A stretch of DNA of 11,358 nucleotides, from assembly GCA_020060485.1 (NCBI GenBank), contig JAGVAB010000155.1, positions 1 through 11,358 of the forward strand, written 5' to 3'. The stretch is from Anaerolineales bacterium. GTDB lineage: Bacteria > Chloroflexota > Anaerolineae > Anaerolineales > Anaerolineaceae. The notes under the pieces are model-generated. The model did not search any database. It was given only the letters and a program-made list of their open reading frames with translations, and was not told the DNA's origin. The first letter of the stretch is position 1, and the number at the start of each line of letters is the position of its first letter. The position numbers and the translations under genes are program-made. Below, piece by piece: positions 4,823 to 11,358 of this stretch.

Positions 4823-7657
4823 ATGACACATCAAAAAGTAAGTGGTTTTCAGGACCTGCCTCAGGATATTGTTGTATCCTGGCATGCGATGAGTACCAGC
4901 CAAGTTCTGGAGAAGCTGGAAACAGCGGAAAAGAACGGGCTCACATCGCAGGAAGCAGCCGCCCGGTTGGAAAAATATGGTTTGAACCAACTGGAAGAGA
5001 AACCGCGCCCCACCTTCCTGGCAATGGTCATCGACCAACTGAAGAACTTCATTGTGATCATGTTGATCGTGGCCGCAGTCATTTCGTTTTTGCTTGGCGA
5101 TGCCATTGAGGGCAGTGCCATTATGGCCATCGTGATCCTTAACGCCATTCTGGGCGTGGTACAGGAAAGCCGGGCAGAAGAAGCCCTGGCCGCCTTGAAG
5201 CGCATGGCCGCCCCCGAAGCCCAGGTTTTGCGAGATGGAGACCGGACCACCCTGCCTGCACGCGAACTGGTGCCGGGCGATATCGTATATCTGGAAGCCG
5301 GCAATTTCATCCCCGCCGACCTGCGCCTGCTGGAAGCGGTGAACCTGCGCATCGACGAAGCCGCCCTGACCGGAGAGTCTGTACCTGTGGCAAAGGTAGC
5401 GGCAGATGTCTTTTCTGAAGACGCCTCCCTGGGCGACCGCAAGAATTCCGCTTTCATGGGCACCACCGTGACTTATGGCCGCGGCATGGGCGTCATCACC
5501 AGCACCGGCATGACCACCCAACTGGGCCTGATCGCCGGTATGCTGCAAAGCGTGGGAGACGAACAAACCCCGCTGCAAGAAAACCTGGACCAACTCGGCA
5601 GGACCCTGGGCTATGCCTGTCTGGTGGTTTGCGCCCTGGTATTCGGCGTGGGTTTGCTGCAAGCCGTGGGCGATATTGATCTGGAATTGGTCACCGAGCT
5701 GTTCATGGTAGCTGTCAGCCTGGCGATTGCCGCCGTGCCCGAAGGTTTGCCGGCTGTGGTTACCATCAGCCTGGCCATGGGCATGAGCGAGATGGTCAAG
5801 CGGCATGCCCTCATCCGCCGCCTGGCCTCGGTGGAAACCCTGGGTTCGGCAACCGTGATCTGCTCGGACAAAACCGGCACACTCACCCAGAACAAAATGA
5901 CCGTCACCCGCGTTTGGGCAGATGGCAAGATGTTCGAAGTTACCGGCAACGGCTATCAGGTTCAGGGAGATTTTTATCTGGATGGGCAGAAAGTTGACCT
6001 GAAAGACTACCCGGCTGCCCTGGACACCCTTTGGGCCGGGGTTTTGAACAATGACGCTGAATTGAAGCAAATCACCGGGGAAGATGGCACAACCTCTCAC
6101 CGCATGATCGGCGACCCAACCGAAGGATCGATCCTGGTTGCAGCAGCCAAAGCCGGCATGTTCACCGATGCTGCCCAGGAGAATTATCCCCGCAAGGCGG
6201 AAATTCCTTTCGACTCAGACCGCAAGCGCATGGTGACCGTGCACCAGGTTGTCAAGCCCCAGCCGGAAGATACCTATATTCAGCAAAATGGCGCCTCAAA
6301 GGAATGGTACACCATCGCCGTTAAGGGCGCTCCAGACGTGGTGCTCAAGCTGTGCAGCTATTACGAATCGATGGACAACCAGTGGGTTGCACTGGATGAT
6401 GCCAGCCGCCAGCGCATTCTGGATGCCAATGACGTCATGACCAAGAATGCCTTGCGCGTGCTGGGCCTGGCCTACCGCCAGCAGCCGGTGGAGCCTTCCG
6501 AAATTGCCAGCAGCGAACTGGAAAAAGAGCTGTGCTTTGTCGGCCTGGTGGGCATGATCGACCCGGCCCGCGAAGAGGTCAAACCAGCCATGGTCAACGC
6601 TTTTGGCGCCGGCATCCGCACCATCATGATCACCGGCGATTATCCCAATACGGCCAAAGCTATTGCTGAAGACATCGGCCTGTTGAACCCTGACCACAAA
6701 GTGCTGACCGGACACGAGCTGAATCAAATGAGCGATGAACAGCTCAGACAAGAAGTGAAAGTTACCGACGTCTTTGCCCGCGTTTCACCGGAGCACAAGA
6801 TGCGCATCGTGGATGCGCTCAAGTCCAATGACGAAGTTGTGGCCATGACTGGCGACGGCGTTAATGACGCCCCGGCCATCAAGAAAGCCGACATCGGCAT
6901 AGCGATGGGCATCACCGGCACAGATGTGGCCAAGGAAACCGCCGACATGGTGTTGACCGACGACAACTATGCCAGCATCGTTTCGGCCATTGAACAAGGC
7001 CGCATCATCTACTCCAACATCCGCAAGTTCGTCTATTACCTGATCTCGTGCAACATGGCCGAAATCATGATCATCTTCCTGGCCATGTTGATCTCGGGCC
7101 GTTCGCCATTGACTGCCATCCAGTTACTGTGGCTCAACCTGGTGACGGACGGCGCCCCGGCTCTGGCCCTGGCCAACGAAAAAGGCGACCCGGACATCAT
7201 GGAACAGCCGCCGCGCCCCGCCAAAGAGCCGATCATCAATGCCAATATGCGCATCGGCATCGTGGTGCAGACCATTGCCATTACCGCCGTAACCCTGGCG
7301 GCCTATTATATTGGTCTGGCAATTGACCCTGCCAATCTGGAAACCGCCGAGACCATGGCATTTGTGACTTTGAGTGTTTCGGAATTGCTGCGGGCTTACA
7401 CTGCCCGGTCGGAGTTCTTCCCGATCCTCAAGGTTGGCCTGTTCACCAACAAATGGATGAACTACGGTGTGCTGGTTTCACTGGTGCTGATCCTGGCTGT
7501 GGTTTATGTGCCCTTCCTCAACCCGATCTTCAATACGGAACCATTGAGCTTGCAGGGCTGGGAAATCGTTTTGCCGCTGCTGCTGGTGCCAGCTGTGGCT
7601 GCTGAAGTAACCAAAGCCGTCATGCGCCGCAAGCAGCAAAGCAAAATGGCTGCCTGA
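4823..7657 (+). CDS. P2A-type calcium-transporting ATPase
   Basis: A cytoplasmic-membrane pump of 944 residues that would export Ca2+ at the cost of ATP, probably against protons. Landmarks: N-terminal cation-ATPase region; actuator loop TGES (183-186); M4 PEGLP with Glu307; phosphorylation site DKTGTLT with Asp349; nucleotide-site KGAPDV (501-506); TGD (604-606); hinge TGDGVND (676-682); then the M5-M10 region. Residues matching the SERCA calcium ligands are present: Glu307 (E309), Asn744 and Glu747 in M5 (N768, E771), Asn772, Thr775 and Asp776 in M6 (N796, T799, D800), and Glu854 in M8 (E908). Many bacterial relatives lack part of site I, so this one may carry two ions per cycle. That stoichiometry is inference. 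The ATG is supported by AGGAGA (4812-4817). Mn2+ transport, as in SPCA-like pumps, is less likely given site I. Confidence 0.95.
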   Translation: MTHQKVSGFQDLPQDIVVSWHAMSTSQVLEKLETAEKNGLTSQEAAARLEKYGLNQLEEKPRPTFLAMVIDQLKNFIVIMLIVAAVISFLLGDAIEGSAIMAIVILNAILGVVQESRAEEALAALKRMAAPEAQVLRDGDRTTLPARELVPGDIVYLEAGNFIPADLRLLEAVNLRIDEAALTGESVPVAKVAADVFSEDASLGDRKNSAFMGTTVTYGRGMGVITSTGMTTQLGLIAGMLQSVGDEQTPLQENLDQLGRTLGYACLVVCALVFGVGLLQAVGDIDLELVTELFMVAVSLAIAAVPEGLPAVVTISLAMGMSEMVKRHALIRRLASVETLGSATVICSDKTGTLTQNKMTVTRVWADGKMFEVTGNGYQVQGDFYLDGQKVDLKDYPAALDTLWAGVLNNDAELKQITGEDGTTSHRMIGDPTEGSILVAAAKAGMFTDAAQENYPRKAEIPFDSDRKRMVTVHQVVKPQPEDTYIQQNGASKEWYTIAVKGAPDVVLKLCSYYESMDNQWVALDDASRQRILDANDVMTKNALRVLGLAYRQQPVEPSEIASSELEKELCFVGLVGMIDPAREEVKPAMVNAFGAGIRTIMITGDYPNTAKAIAEDIGLLNPDHKVLTGHELNQMSDEQLRQEVKVTDVFARVSPEHKMRIVDALKSNDEVVAMTGDGVNDAPAIKKADIGIAMGITGTDVAKETADMVLTDDNYASIVSAIEQGRIIYSNIRKFVYYLISCNMAEIMIIFLAMLISGRSPLTAIQLLWLNLVTDGAPALALANEKGDPDIMEQPPRPAKEPIINANMRIGIVVQTIAITAVTLAAYYIGLAIDPANLETAETMAFVTLSVSELLRAYTARSEFFPILKVGLFTNKWMNYGVLVSLVLILAVVYVPFLNPIFNTEPLSLQGWEIVLPLLLVPAVAAEVTKAVMRRKQQSKMAA

Positions 7658-7670
7658 TCTGAAAATTCTT

Positions 7671-7715
7671 GAAAAATCAAACCGCTACCTTGACAAACTC
7701 GGCATGCGGTTTGAT
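7671..7715 (-). terminator. Probable terminator for the minus-strand unit ending in rnhB
   Basis: A perfect 10-bp inverted repeat ATCAAACCGC (7676-7685) / GCGGTTTGAT (7706-7715) encloses 20 nt. On the minus strand the hairpin runs directly into TTTTTC (7670-7675), which suits termination of the rnhB transcript. The loop is long for a classical terminator, so confidence is moderate. On the plus strand it is followed by GAAAA, so it should not terminate the ATPase transcript. Confidence 0.6.
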
Positions 7716-7723
7716 GAAAACCA

Positions 7724-7761
7724 TTTCCTCCCCGGCGCACATGCCGGGGAGGAAAAATTTT
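7724..7761 (+). terminator. Probable terminator for the ATPase transcript
   Basis: A perfect 13-bp stem TTTCCTCCCCGGC (7724-7736) / GCCGGGGAGGAAA (7743-7755) with a 6-nt loop is followed, after AA, by TTTT (7758-7761). It lies between the convergent ATPase and rnhB genes. With such a stable stem it could act in both directions, although the minus-strand tail (TGGTTTTC) is weaker. Confidence 0.8.
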
Positions 7762-7783
7762 AAGTGGCTGCTCCGATTATGCT

Positions 7784-8425
7784 TTACTGGCTTGCCTGTT
7801 GCAGTGCCTGCAACGGCGCAAAGGACATGCGGTGTATCTCGCACGGCCCCAGGCGATCCAGGGCGGCCTGGTGCTGGCAGGTGCCGTAGCCTTTGTGGCG
7901 GGCGAATGCATACCCGGGGTGGGGATCATCCATGTCCCGCATCAGAGCGTCACGAGCGGTCTTGGCCAGCACTGAGGCAGCAGCAATGCTCAGGCAAAGC
8001 GCATCGCCGCGGATCAAAGCCGTTTGCGGGAGTTCAACGACCGGCAGCAACAGGGCATCGATCAACAAGTACTGCGCTTGCAGGCACAGCCCTTGCAGCG
8101 CCCGCTGCATGGACAGCCGGGTTGCAGCCACAATGCCGATCTGGTCAATTTCCTGGGGCGAGGCAAAACCCACCGCCCAGGCTGCGGCCTGAGACTGAAT
8201 GACCTGCGCCCAGTGTTCACGCTGGCGGGCTGTCATCTGTTTCGAGTCACGCACCCCATGCAGGCGCTCTGCCACCTGCATGTCAGGGGGTAGAATGACA
8301 GCCCCGGCGGCAACTGGTCCAGCCCACGCTCCCCGCCCGGCTTCATCCAGCCCGGCCAGGTACTTTAGGCCGCTTTGCCATAAGGGAATTTCCTGATGGA
8401 GACGGGGCGGGAGGTCCTTACTCAC
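7784..8425 (-). CDS. rnhB: Ribonuclease HII
   Basis: Cleaves the RNA strand of RNA/DNA hybrids and single ribonucleotides embedded in DNA, supporting replication and ribonucleotide excision repair in the cytoplasm. The product is 213 residues, standard for the family. The four catalytic carboxylates are visible: Asp27 and Glu28 in GLDEAGRGAWAGPV, Asp123 in LLIDALL, and Asp141 in RGDALCLSIAAASVLAKTARD. Also present are VRDSKQM (58-64) and the C-terminal HKGYGTCQHQAAL and GPCEIHRMSF blocks that mark type 2 enzymes. The start codon is GTG (8423-8425), 12 nt after the stop of the upstream membrane-protein gene, with only a weak AAGAG site, so translation is probably coupled to that gene. The operon link with a membrane protein looks positional rather than functional. 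Confidence 0.96.
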   Translation of the reverse strand: MSKDLPPRLHQEIPLWQSGLKYLAGLDEAGRGAWAGPVAAGAVILPPDMQVAERLHGVRDSKQMTARQREHWAQVIQSQAAAWAVGFASPQEIDQIGIVAATRLSMQRALQGLCLQAQYLLIDALLLPVVELPQTALIRGDALCLSIAAASVLAKTARDALMRDMDDPHPGYAFARHKGYGTCQHQAALDRLGPCEIHRMSFAPLQALQQASQ

Positions 8426-8437
8426 CAGGCAATCTCT

Positions 8438-9319
8438 TCAACTGCCGCGAATGCCGCGCCGCATCAAGAGCAGGTACAGACCCAGTAGGATCAAACCGAT
8501 CGAGCCGGTGTTGCCGATGAAATTAAGCGCAGAGTTAGGCGCCCCGCCAATATACAGACCGTAGCCGGTGATGGCCAGTACACCGCCCGGAATAAGCGGC
8601 CACCAGATAAACTGCTCGGTGATCGGACGGGAAAAGACGGTGATCATTCCCCAGCCAAGTGCAAAGATGACCAGCATGATGCCTGTACGGGCCAGTCCGT
8701 TCAGATCGGCGCTTGCTCCCCAGGCCTGATGCAAGCCGATCCCCACCCCGCTTAGAATGCAGCCGGGGATGATGAGGCCAAAGATGTGGGCGAACAAACC
8801 CCACAGCAACAAAAAGATGCCCGTCCCGGCCAGCAGGTAGCCAAAGAAGTCCACCGCGCGCATGTCGCTGATGGCGAAGCACAGGGCCAGCGAGGCAATG
8901 ATGCCGCCCACCAGCATGGACCACCAGGCGTAGCGCTTGAGCAGCAGGCGGGTCAACACCAAGATGCCGAACCAGCCGGCGGCAAAACCGGCCAGCAGCA
9001 AGGCCAGGCTTTCCTGCCAAGCCAAATTGAGGAGGCCGCCATAGCCCAGCAGCACACCGCCCCCCAAACCGCCCAGCAGGCAACCGGGAATGATGCCCCG
9101 CAAACTGCGCGAAAGAATGCCTTCCACCAACAGGGCAGCGCCCAACAGGGGCGCAATGAGCAAACCCAGCCAGCCAGTCTTCAGATAGAAATCCAGCAAG
9201 GTAAGCATGCCTCCAGCGATCAATGCTGTACCAATGGTCCGGCGGTATGTGGTTTGTTGGGTATTGACGTTAGACGAAGTCTGTTTGTTCATCGTGAATA
9301 AAGCCTTGATCTGTTCCAC
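8438..9319 (-). CDS. Polytopic membrane protein with a 107-residue internal repeat
   Basis: I do not recognise a named function. The 293-residue product has a polar N-terminus of about 28 residues and then almost continuous hydrophobic, Gly-rich segments (roughly eight to nine helices). It is internally duplicated with a period of 107: IIPGC at 76-80 recurs at 183-187, GW at 115-116 recurs at 222-223, and WW followed by GG at 132-139 recurs at 239-246. The flanks (GG at 36-37, GG at 138-139 and GG at 245-246) suggest about two and a half copies. Its position after a kinase and regulator resembles the membrane partner of LiaFSR-type systems, but no LiaF C-terminal domain is present. The start is GTG (9317-9319) with AAAGGAAG (9326-9333) six nt upstream; an ATG nine codons later is a weaker choice. 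Topology is estimated by eye. Confidence 0.82.
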   Translation of the reverse strand: MEQIKALFTMNKQTSSNVNTQQTTYRRTIGTALIAGGMLTLLDFYLKTGWLGLLIAPLLGAALLVEGILSRSLRGIIPGCLLGGLGGGVLLGYGGLLNLAWQESLALLLAGFAAGWFGILVLTRLLLKRYAWWSMLVGGIIASLALCFAISDMRAVDFFGYLLAGTGIFLLLWGLFAHIFGLIIPGCILSGVGIGLHQAWGASADLNGLARTGIMLVIFALGWGMITVFSRPITEQFIWWPLIPGGVLAITGYGLYIGGAPNSALNFIGNTGSIGLILLGLYLLLMRRGIRGS

Positions 9320-9371
9320 GATCTGCTTCCTTTCTGAAAATGCATTTTGTTACGGAAACAGAATAGCCGAA

Positions 9372-9377
9372 ATTGTA
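9372..9377 (-). promoter_or_regulatory. Possible internal promoter for the membrane protein and rnhB
   Basis: TACAAT on the minus strand is five of six to the -10 consensus and lies 52 nt before the GTG start. No matching -35 is clear; GTGACT lies 19 nt upstream. The 146-nt gap after the response regulator is unusually long for this otherwise compact cluster, which is the main reason to suspect a separate promoter. Confidence 0.3.
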
Positions 9378-9408
9378 AAAAGCGGCATGTGTATCCAGTC
9401 ACACTGCC
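9377..9408 (-). terminator. Weak hairpin with U-tract after the response regulator
   Basis: On the minus strand GGCAGTGT (9401-9408) can pair with ACACATGCC (9384-9392) with one bulge and an 8-nt loop, followed by GC and TTTTT (9377-9381). It could end or attenuate the kinase-regulator transcript. The same region overlaps the candidate promoter for the next gene, so it could instead be an operator-like repeat. Confidence 0.35.
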
Positions 9409-9465
9409 AGGCATATTTTTTTCAGGATAGCCGTTATTCCGGCATGACTTTGCGCTTGCCTCCTG

Positions 9466-10122
9466 TCAGATGATGCCCATTTCTTTAGCCTTGATGACTG
9501 CCTGCATGCGGTCCCTGGCTTGCAGCTTGGAGAGAATACTGGTCAGGTGATTTTTAACCGTGCCCTCGGCAATGATCAGCGTCTCGGCGATCTCTTTGTT
9601 ATTGGCGCCAGTCGCCACCAGAACCAGAACCTCCAGTTCGCGGATTGAAAGCGGGGCATCCAGTTCTTCATGATCTGTCCTCTTGGCAGGCGCCAGACGG
9701 GCGAATTCAGAAACCACCTTGGCCGTGATCGAGGGCTGCAGGAAATATTCGCCGCGCGCTGCGCTGCGGATGGCCTCAAACAGTTTTTCGGAAGAAACAT
9801 CCTTGAGCAGATAGCCAACTGCTCCCGCTCGTAGCGCTTCGAAAACATATTCATCATCGTCAAAGGTGGTCAGGGCAATCACCCGGCACCCCGGGTGCAA
9901 TTCCCGCAGGCGTTTGGTGGCGGTGGCACCATTCATCACCGGCATGCGCATGTCCATCAATATCACATCCGGTTGTTCTTGGGTTGCCAGGCGCAGCGCT
10001 TCTTCACCATTGCTGGCTTCGCCAATCACCTCGAAACCGGGTTGCACAGACAGCAGGGTATTCAAACCTTCACGAAAGAGAGCCTGGTCGTCGGCCAGCA
10101 GGATCCTGATGTTCTTTATCAT
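9466..10122 (-). CDS. NarL/FixJ (LiaR-like) response regulator
   Basis: The DNA-binding output protein of a two-component system. The product is 218 residues with the standard two-domain layout. The receiver domain (about 4-120) has the acidic pair Asp11-Asp12, phosphoacceptor Asp57 in VILMDMRMP, a Thr at 85/86 (ALTTF) and Lys107 in GYLLKDV. A short linker leads to a LuxR-type helix-turn-helix (about 155-215): LSIRELEVLVLVATGANNKE, then AEGTVKNHLTSILSKL. The ATG overlaps the last base of the upstream kinase stop codon (TAATG), with AAGGTG upstream inside the kinase gene. The pair is therefore translationally coupled and almost certainly cognate. It closely resembles regulators of the LiaR/DesR/VraR group, but its target promoters cannot be read here. 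Confidence 0.96.
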   Translation of the reverse strand: MIKNIRILLADDQALFREGLNTLLSVQPGFEVIGEASNGEEALRLATQEQPDVILMDMRMPVMNGATATKRLRELHPGCRVIALTTFDDDEYVFEALRAGAVGYLLKDVSSEKLFEAIRSAARGEYFLQPSITAKVVSEFARLAPAKRTDHEELDAPLSIRELEVLVLVATGANNKEIAETLIIAEGTVKNHLTSILSKLQARDRMQAVIKAKEMGII

Positions 10123-11306
10123 TATTCGGGCACCTTGATTTCGAGGGTTAACCCCTGCCCATCGGCAGAGGAGATGAGCAGATCACCATTCAGGAGCTGC
10201 ACGCGTTCCCGCAAGCCCAGCAGACCAAAACCGCCTTCGGTGGTGGCGCTGCCCTTGCCATTATCCTGCACAGACAGGCATACTTCCTCATCGTTGCGGT
10301 AGTCCAGCGTGATCCAGGCATGGTCGGCTTGCGAATGTTTGCAAATATTGTTGACACCCTCCTGCACAGCCCGATAGAGGGTCAGGTGGGCCTGGGGAGA
10401 AAGCACCCGCGGCGTGCCAAGGGTTTTGAAATCGGTGATAACTCCCGAAACCTCACAGCTTTTGGCGGTCTCGGCGATCATTTCTGCCAGGGGCAGTGAT
10501 TCGGCCGGATCAGCGCGCAGGGTTGAAACTGAACTGCGTACATCTGCCAATGCCTGCTGGGTCAGCGTTTGTGCTTTGGAAAGGGCCTCCGAAGCCCGCC
10601 GGGAATCCTGATCGAGCACTGCCTGGGCTGCCTGGATCTGCATGTTGACCGTGGTCAAATAATGCCCCAGTCCATCATGGATCTCGCGTGCCAGCCGGTT
10701 GCGCTCTTTTGAGATGGCCAGTTCCTCAACTTGCAAGGCATACTTGCGCAGGCGCTGGTTGGCTTCTTCCAGGCGTTCTGCCAGACGTTCACCCTCACTG
10801 CGGGCATACTTCTCATCAACCGCCATCTGTGTAAATACCACAATGAAAACCTGCCCGGCCAGAAAAATGGGCATCTCGGTCCACAAAGCCTGCCAGCCGC
10901 CTTTGGAAATGAAGATGGAAACTGCATATGCCAGCAGAATGCCAAGATTGGTAATATCCAACCAGCCGCGGGACAGGATCATCACCCCATGCCCGGCCAG
11001 CGGCAGCAACAGGATGGCATTGAAACCAGATCCCCGTCCCAGATAGACCAGCAACCCGCCCAGCGGGATCTGGATCATAAAGTAAATCAGTTTCAGCCAT
11101 TTCTGGTTGGATCCGGCGCACAGTTCAAAGCCATAGATGCCCATCCCGATGTAGGCCGTACCGCACAATACCAGCAGTGCAATTTCCAGTGCCGAGGCGG
11201 TCAACAATACACTGAAGGTGGAGAAAAAAGAGGACATCACCACCAGTGCAAAGACCAGGTGGACACCGCTGCCATTGTGAAGTGTGGGACGGGAAGAAGA
11301 ATTCAT
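10122..11306 (-). CDS. Sensor histidine kinase, HPK7 (NarX/LiaS/DesK-like) type
   Basis: A membrane sensor that autophosphorylates and passes phosphate to the adjacent regulator. The product is 394 residues. The N-terminal part (about 15-163) has roughly six hydrophobic segments with short loops and no large extracellular domain, so it probably senses the membrane itself or an associated protein, as DesK and LiaS do. A charged helical linker (164-200) leads to the HisKA_3 dimerisation domain, ERNRLAREIHDGLGHYL with phosphoacceptor His210. The ATPase domain has N-box QEGVNNICKH (Asn320), G1 DNGKG (348-352) and G2 GGFGLLGLRER (358-368). The stop overlaps the regulator start by one base. The ATG has no Shine-Dalgarno sequence and sits 9 nt after a perfect extended -10, so a leaderless mRNA is likely. 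The stimulus is unknown. Confidence 0.95.
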   Translation of the reverse strand: MNSSSRPTLHNGSGVHLVFALVVMSSFFSTFSVLLTASALEIALLVLCGTAYIGMGIYGFELCAGSNQKWLKLIYFMIQIPLGGLLVYLGRGSGFNAILLLPLAGHGVMILSRGWLDITNLGILLAYAVSIFISKGGWQALWTEMPIFLAGQVFIVVFTQMAVDEKYARSEGERLAERLEEANQRLRKYALQVEELAISKERNRLAREIHDGLGHYLTTVNMQIQAAQAVLDQDSRRASEALSKAQTLTQQALADVRSSVSTLRADPAESLPLAEMIAETAKSCEVSGVITDFKTLGTPRVLSPQAHLTLYRAVQEGVNNICKHSQADHAWITLDYRNDEEVCLSVQDNGKGSATTEGGFGLLGLRERVQLLNGDLLISSADGQGLTLEIKVPE

Positions 11307-11315
11307 GCTGCCTAG

Positions 11316-11324
11316 ATTATATCA
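11316..11324 (-). promoter_or_regulatory. Extended -10 promoter of the kinase-regulator operon
   Basis: On the minus strand TGATATAAT joins an extended TGn to a perfect TATAAT (11316-11321). No TTGACA-like -35 is seen at normal spacing. The initiator ATG begins 9 nt downstream, so the expected start point lies 0-3 nt before it. Confidence 0.7.
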
Positions 11325-11358
11325 TCGGCAGGCTGAACAAAGACCTGACCGGCAATTG

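Noticed and set aside
4766..6100. Long 444-codon open frame antisense to the ATPase
   Set aside because: It is the mirror of a strongly conserved P-type ATPase, rich in Gly/His/Gln as expected from an antisense frame of GC-rich coding sequence, with no recognisable domain.
8786..9301. Plus-strand 171-codon Gln-rich open frame opposite the membrane protein
   Set aside because: Its Gln-rich composition arises from reading Leu/Trp-rich membrane codons in reverse. No start signal or family match.
10731..11315. Plus-strand 194-codon open frame opposite the sensor kinase
   Set aside because: Gln/His-rich shadow of the kinase gene with no domain or ribosome-binding site.

Overview
The window reads as ordinary chromosomal sequence from a moderately GC-rich bacterium. 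The cues are proline/threonine-rich lipoprotein stalks, a cyanobacterial/plant-like GlgC, a dolichyl-phosphate-glucose-synthase-like glycosyltransferase, and NarL/HPK7 two-component genes beside a repetitive membrane protein. Together these suggest a Chloroflexota (Anaerolineae-type) organism. That placement is an inference from protein style, not from a marker gene. I see no transposase, integrase, phage gene, CRISPR array, toxin-antitoxin pair or recognisable defence system.

Layout. 1-213: no supported gene. 214-1158 (-): secreted lipoprotein esterase of the alpha/beta-hydrolase 'putative esterase' type. 1221-1294 (+): tRNA-Pro(TGG), with a good sigma70-type promoter and its own terminator. 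The promoter's -10 region is symmetric and may also fire towards the esterase. 1368-2102 (+): family 2 glycosyltransferase, ending in a strong terminator. 2188-3195 (-): lipoprotein with a bacterial SH3 domain and two Ig/carboxypeptidase-regulatory-like repeats. 3453-4748 (+): glucose-1-phosphate adenylyltransferase (glgC), then a terminator. 4823-7657 (+): P2A-type calcium-transporting ATPase carrying all the acidic and amide ligands checked at both calcium sites. 7658-7783: two separate hairpins that look like terminators for the two converging units.

7784-11306 (-), in transcription order: an HPK7 sensor histidine kinase (11306-10122), a NarL/FixJ response regulator whose ATG overlaps the kinase stop codon, a polytopic membrane protein with a 107-residue internal repeat, and rnhB (RNase HII) 12 nt further on. 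The kinase/regulator/membrane-protein set resembles a LiaFSR-type envelope-stress cassette in organisation. The membrane protein is not clearly LiaF, and it may have its own promoter. The kinase has a perfect extended -10 only 9 nt before its ATG and no Shine-Dalgarno sequence, so its mRNA is probably leaderless.

The genes do not form one pathway. They are housekeeping functions (tRNA, RNase HII), glycogen precursor synthesis, calcium export, surface lipoproteins, envelope glycosylation and a probable envelope-sensing system. I did not find a convincing undescribed system. The best leads are the signalling cassette with its duplicated membrane protein and the symmetric tRNA/esterase promoter.
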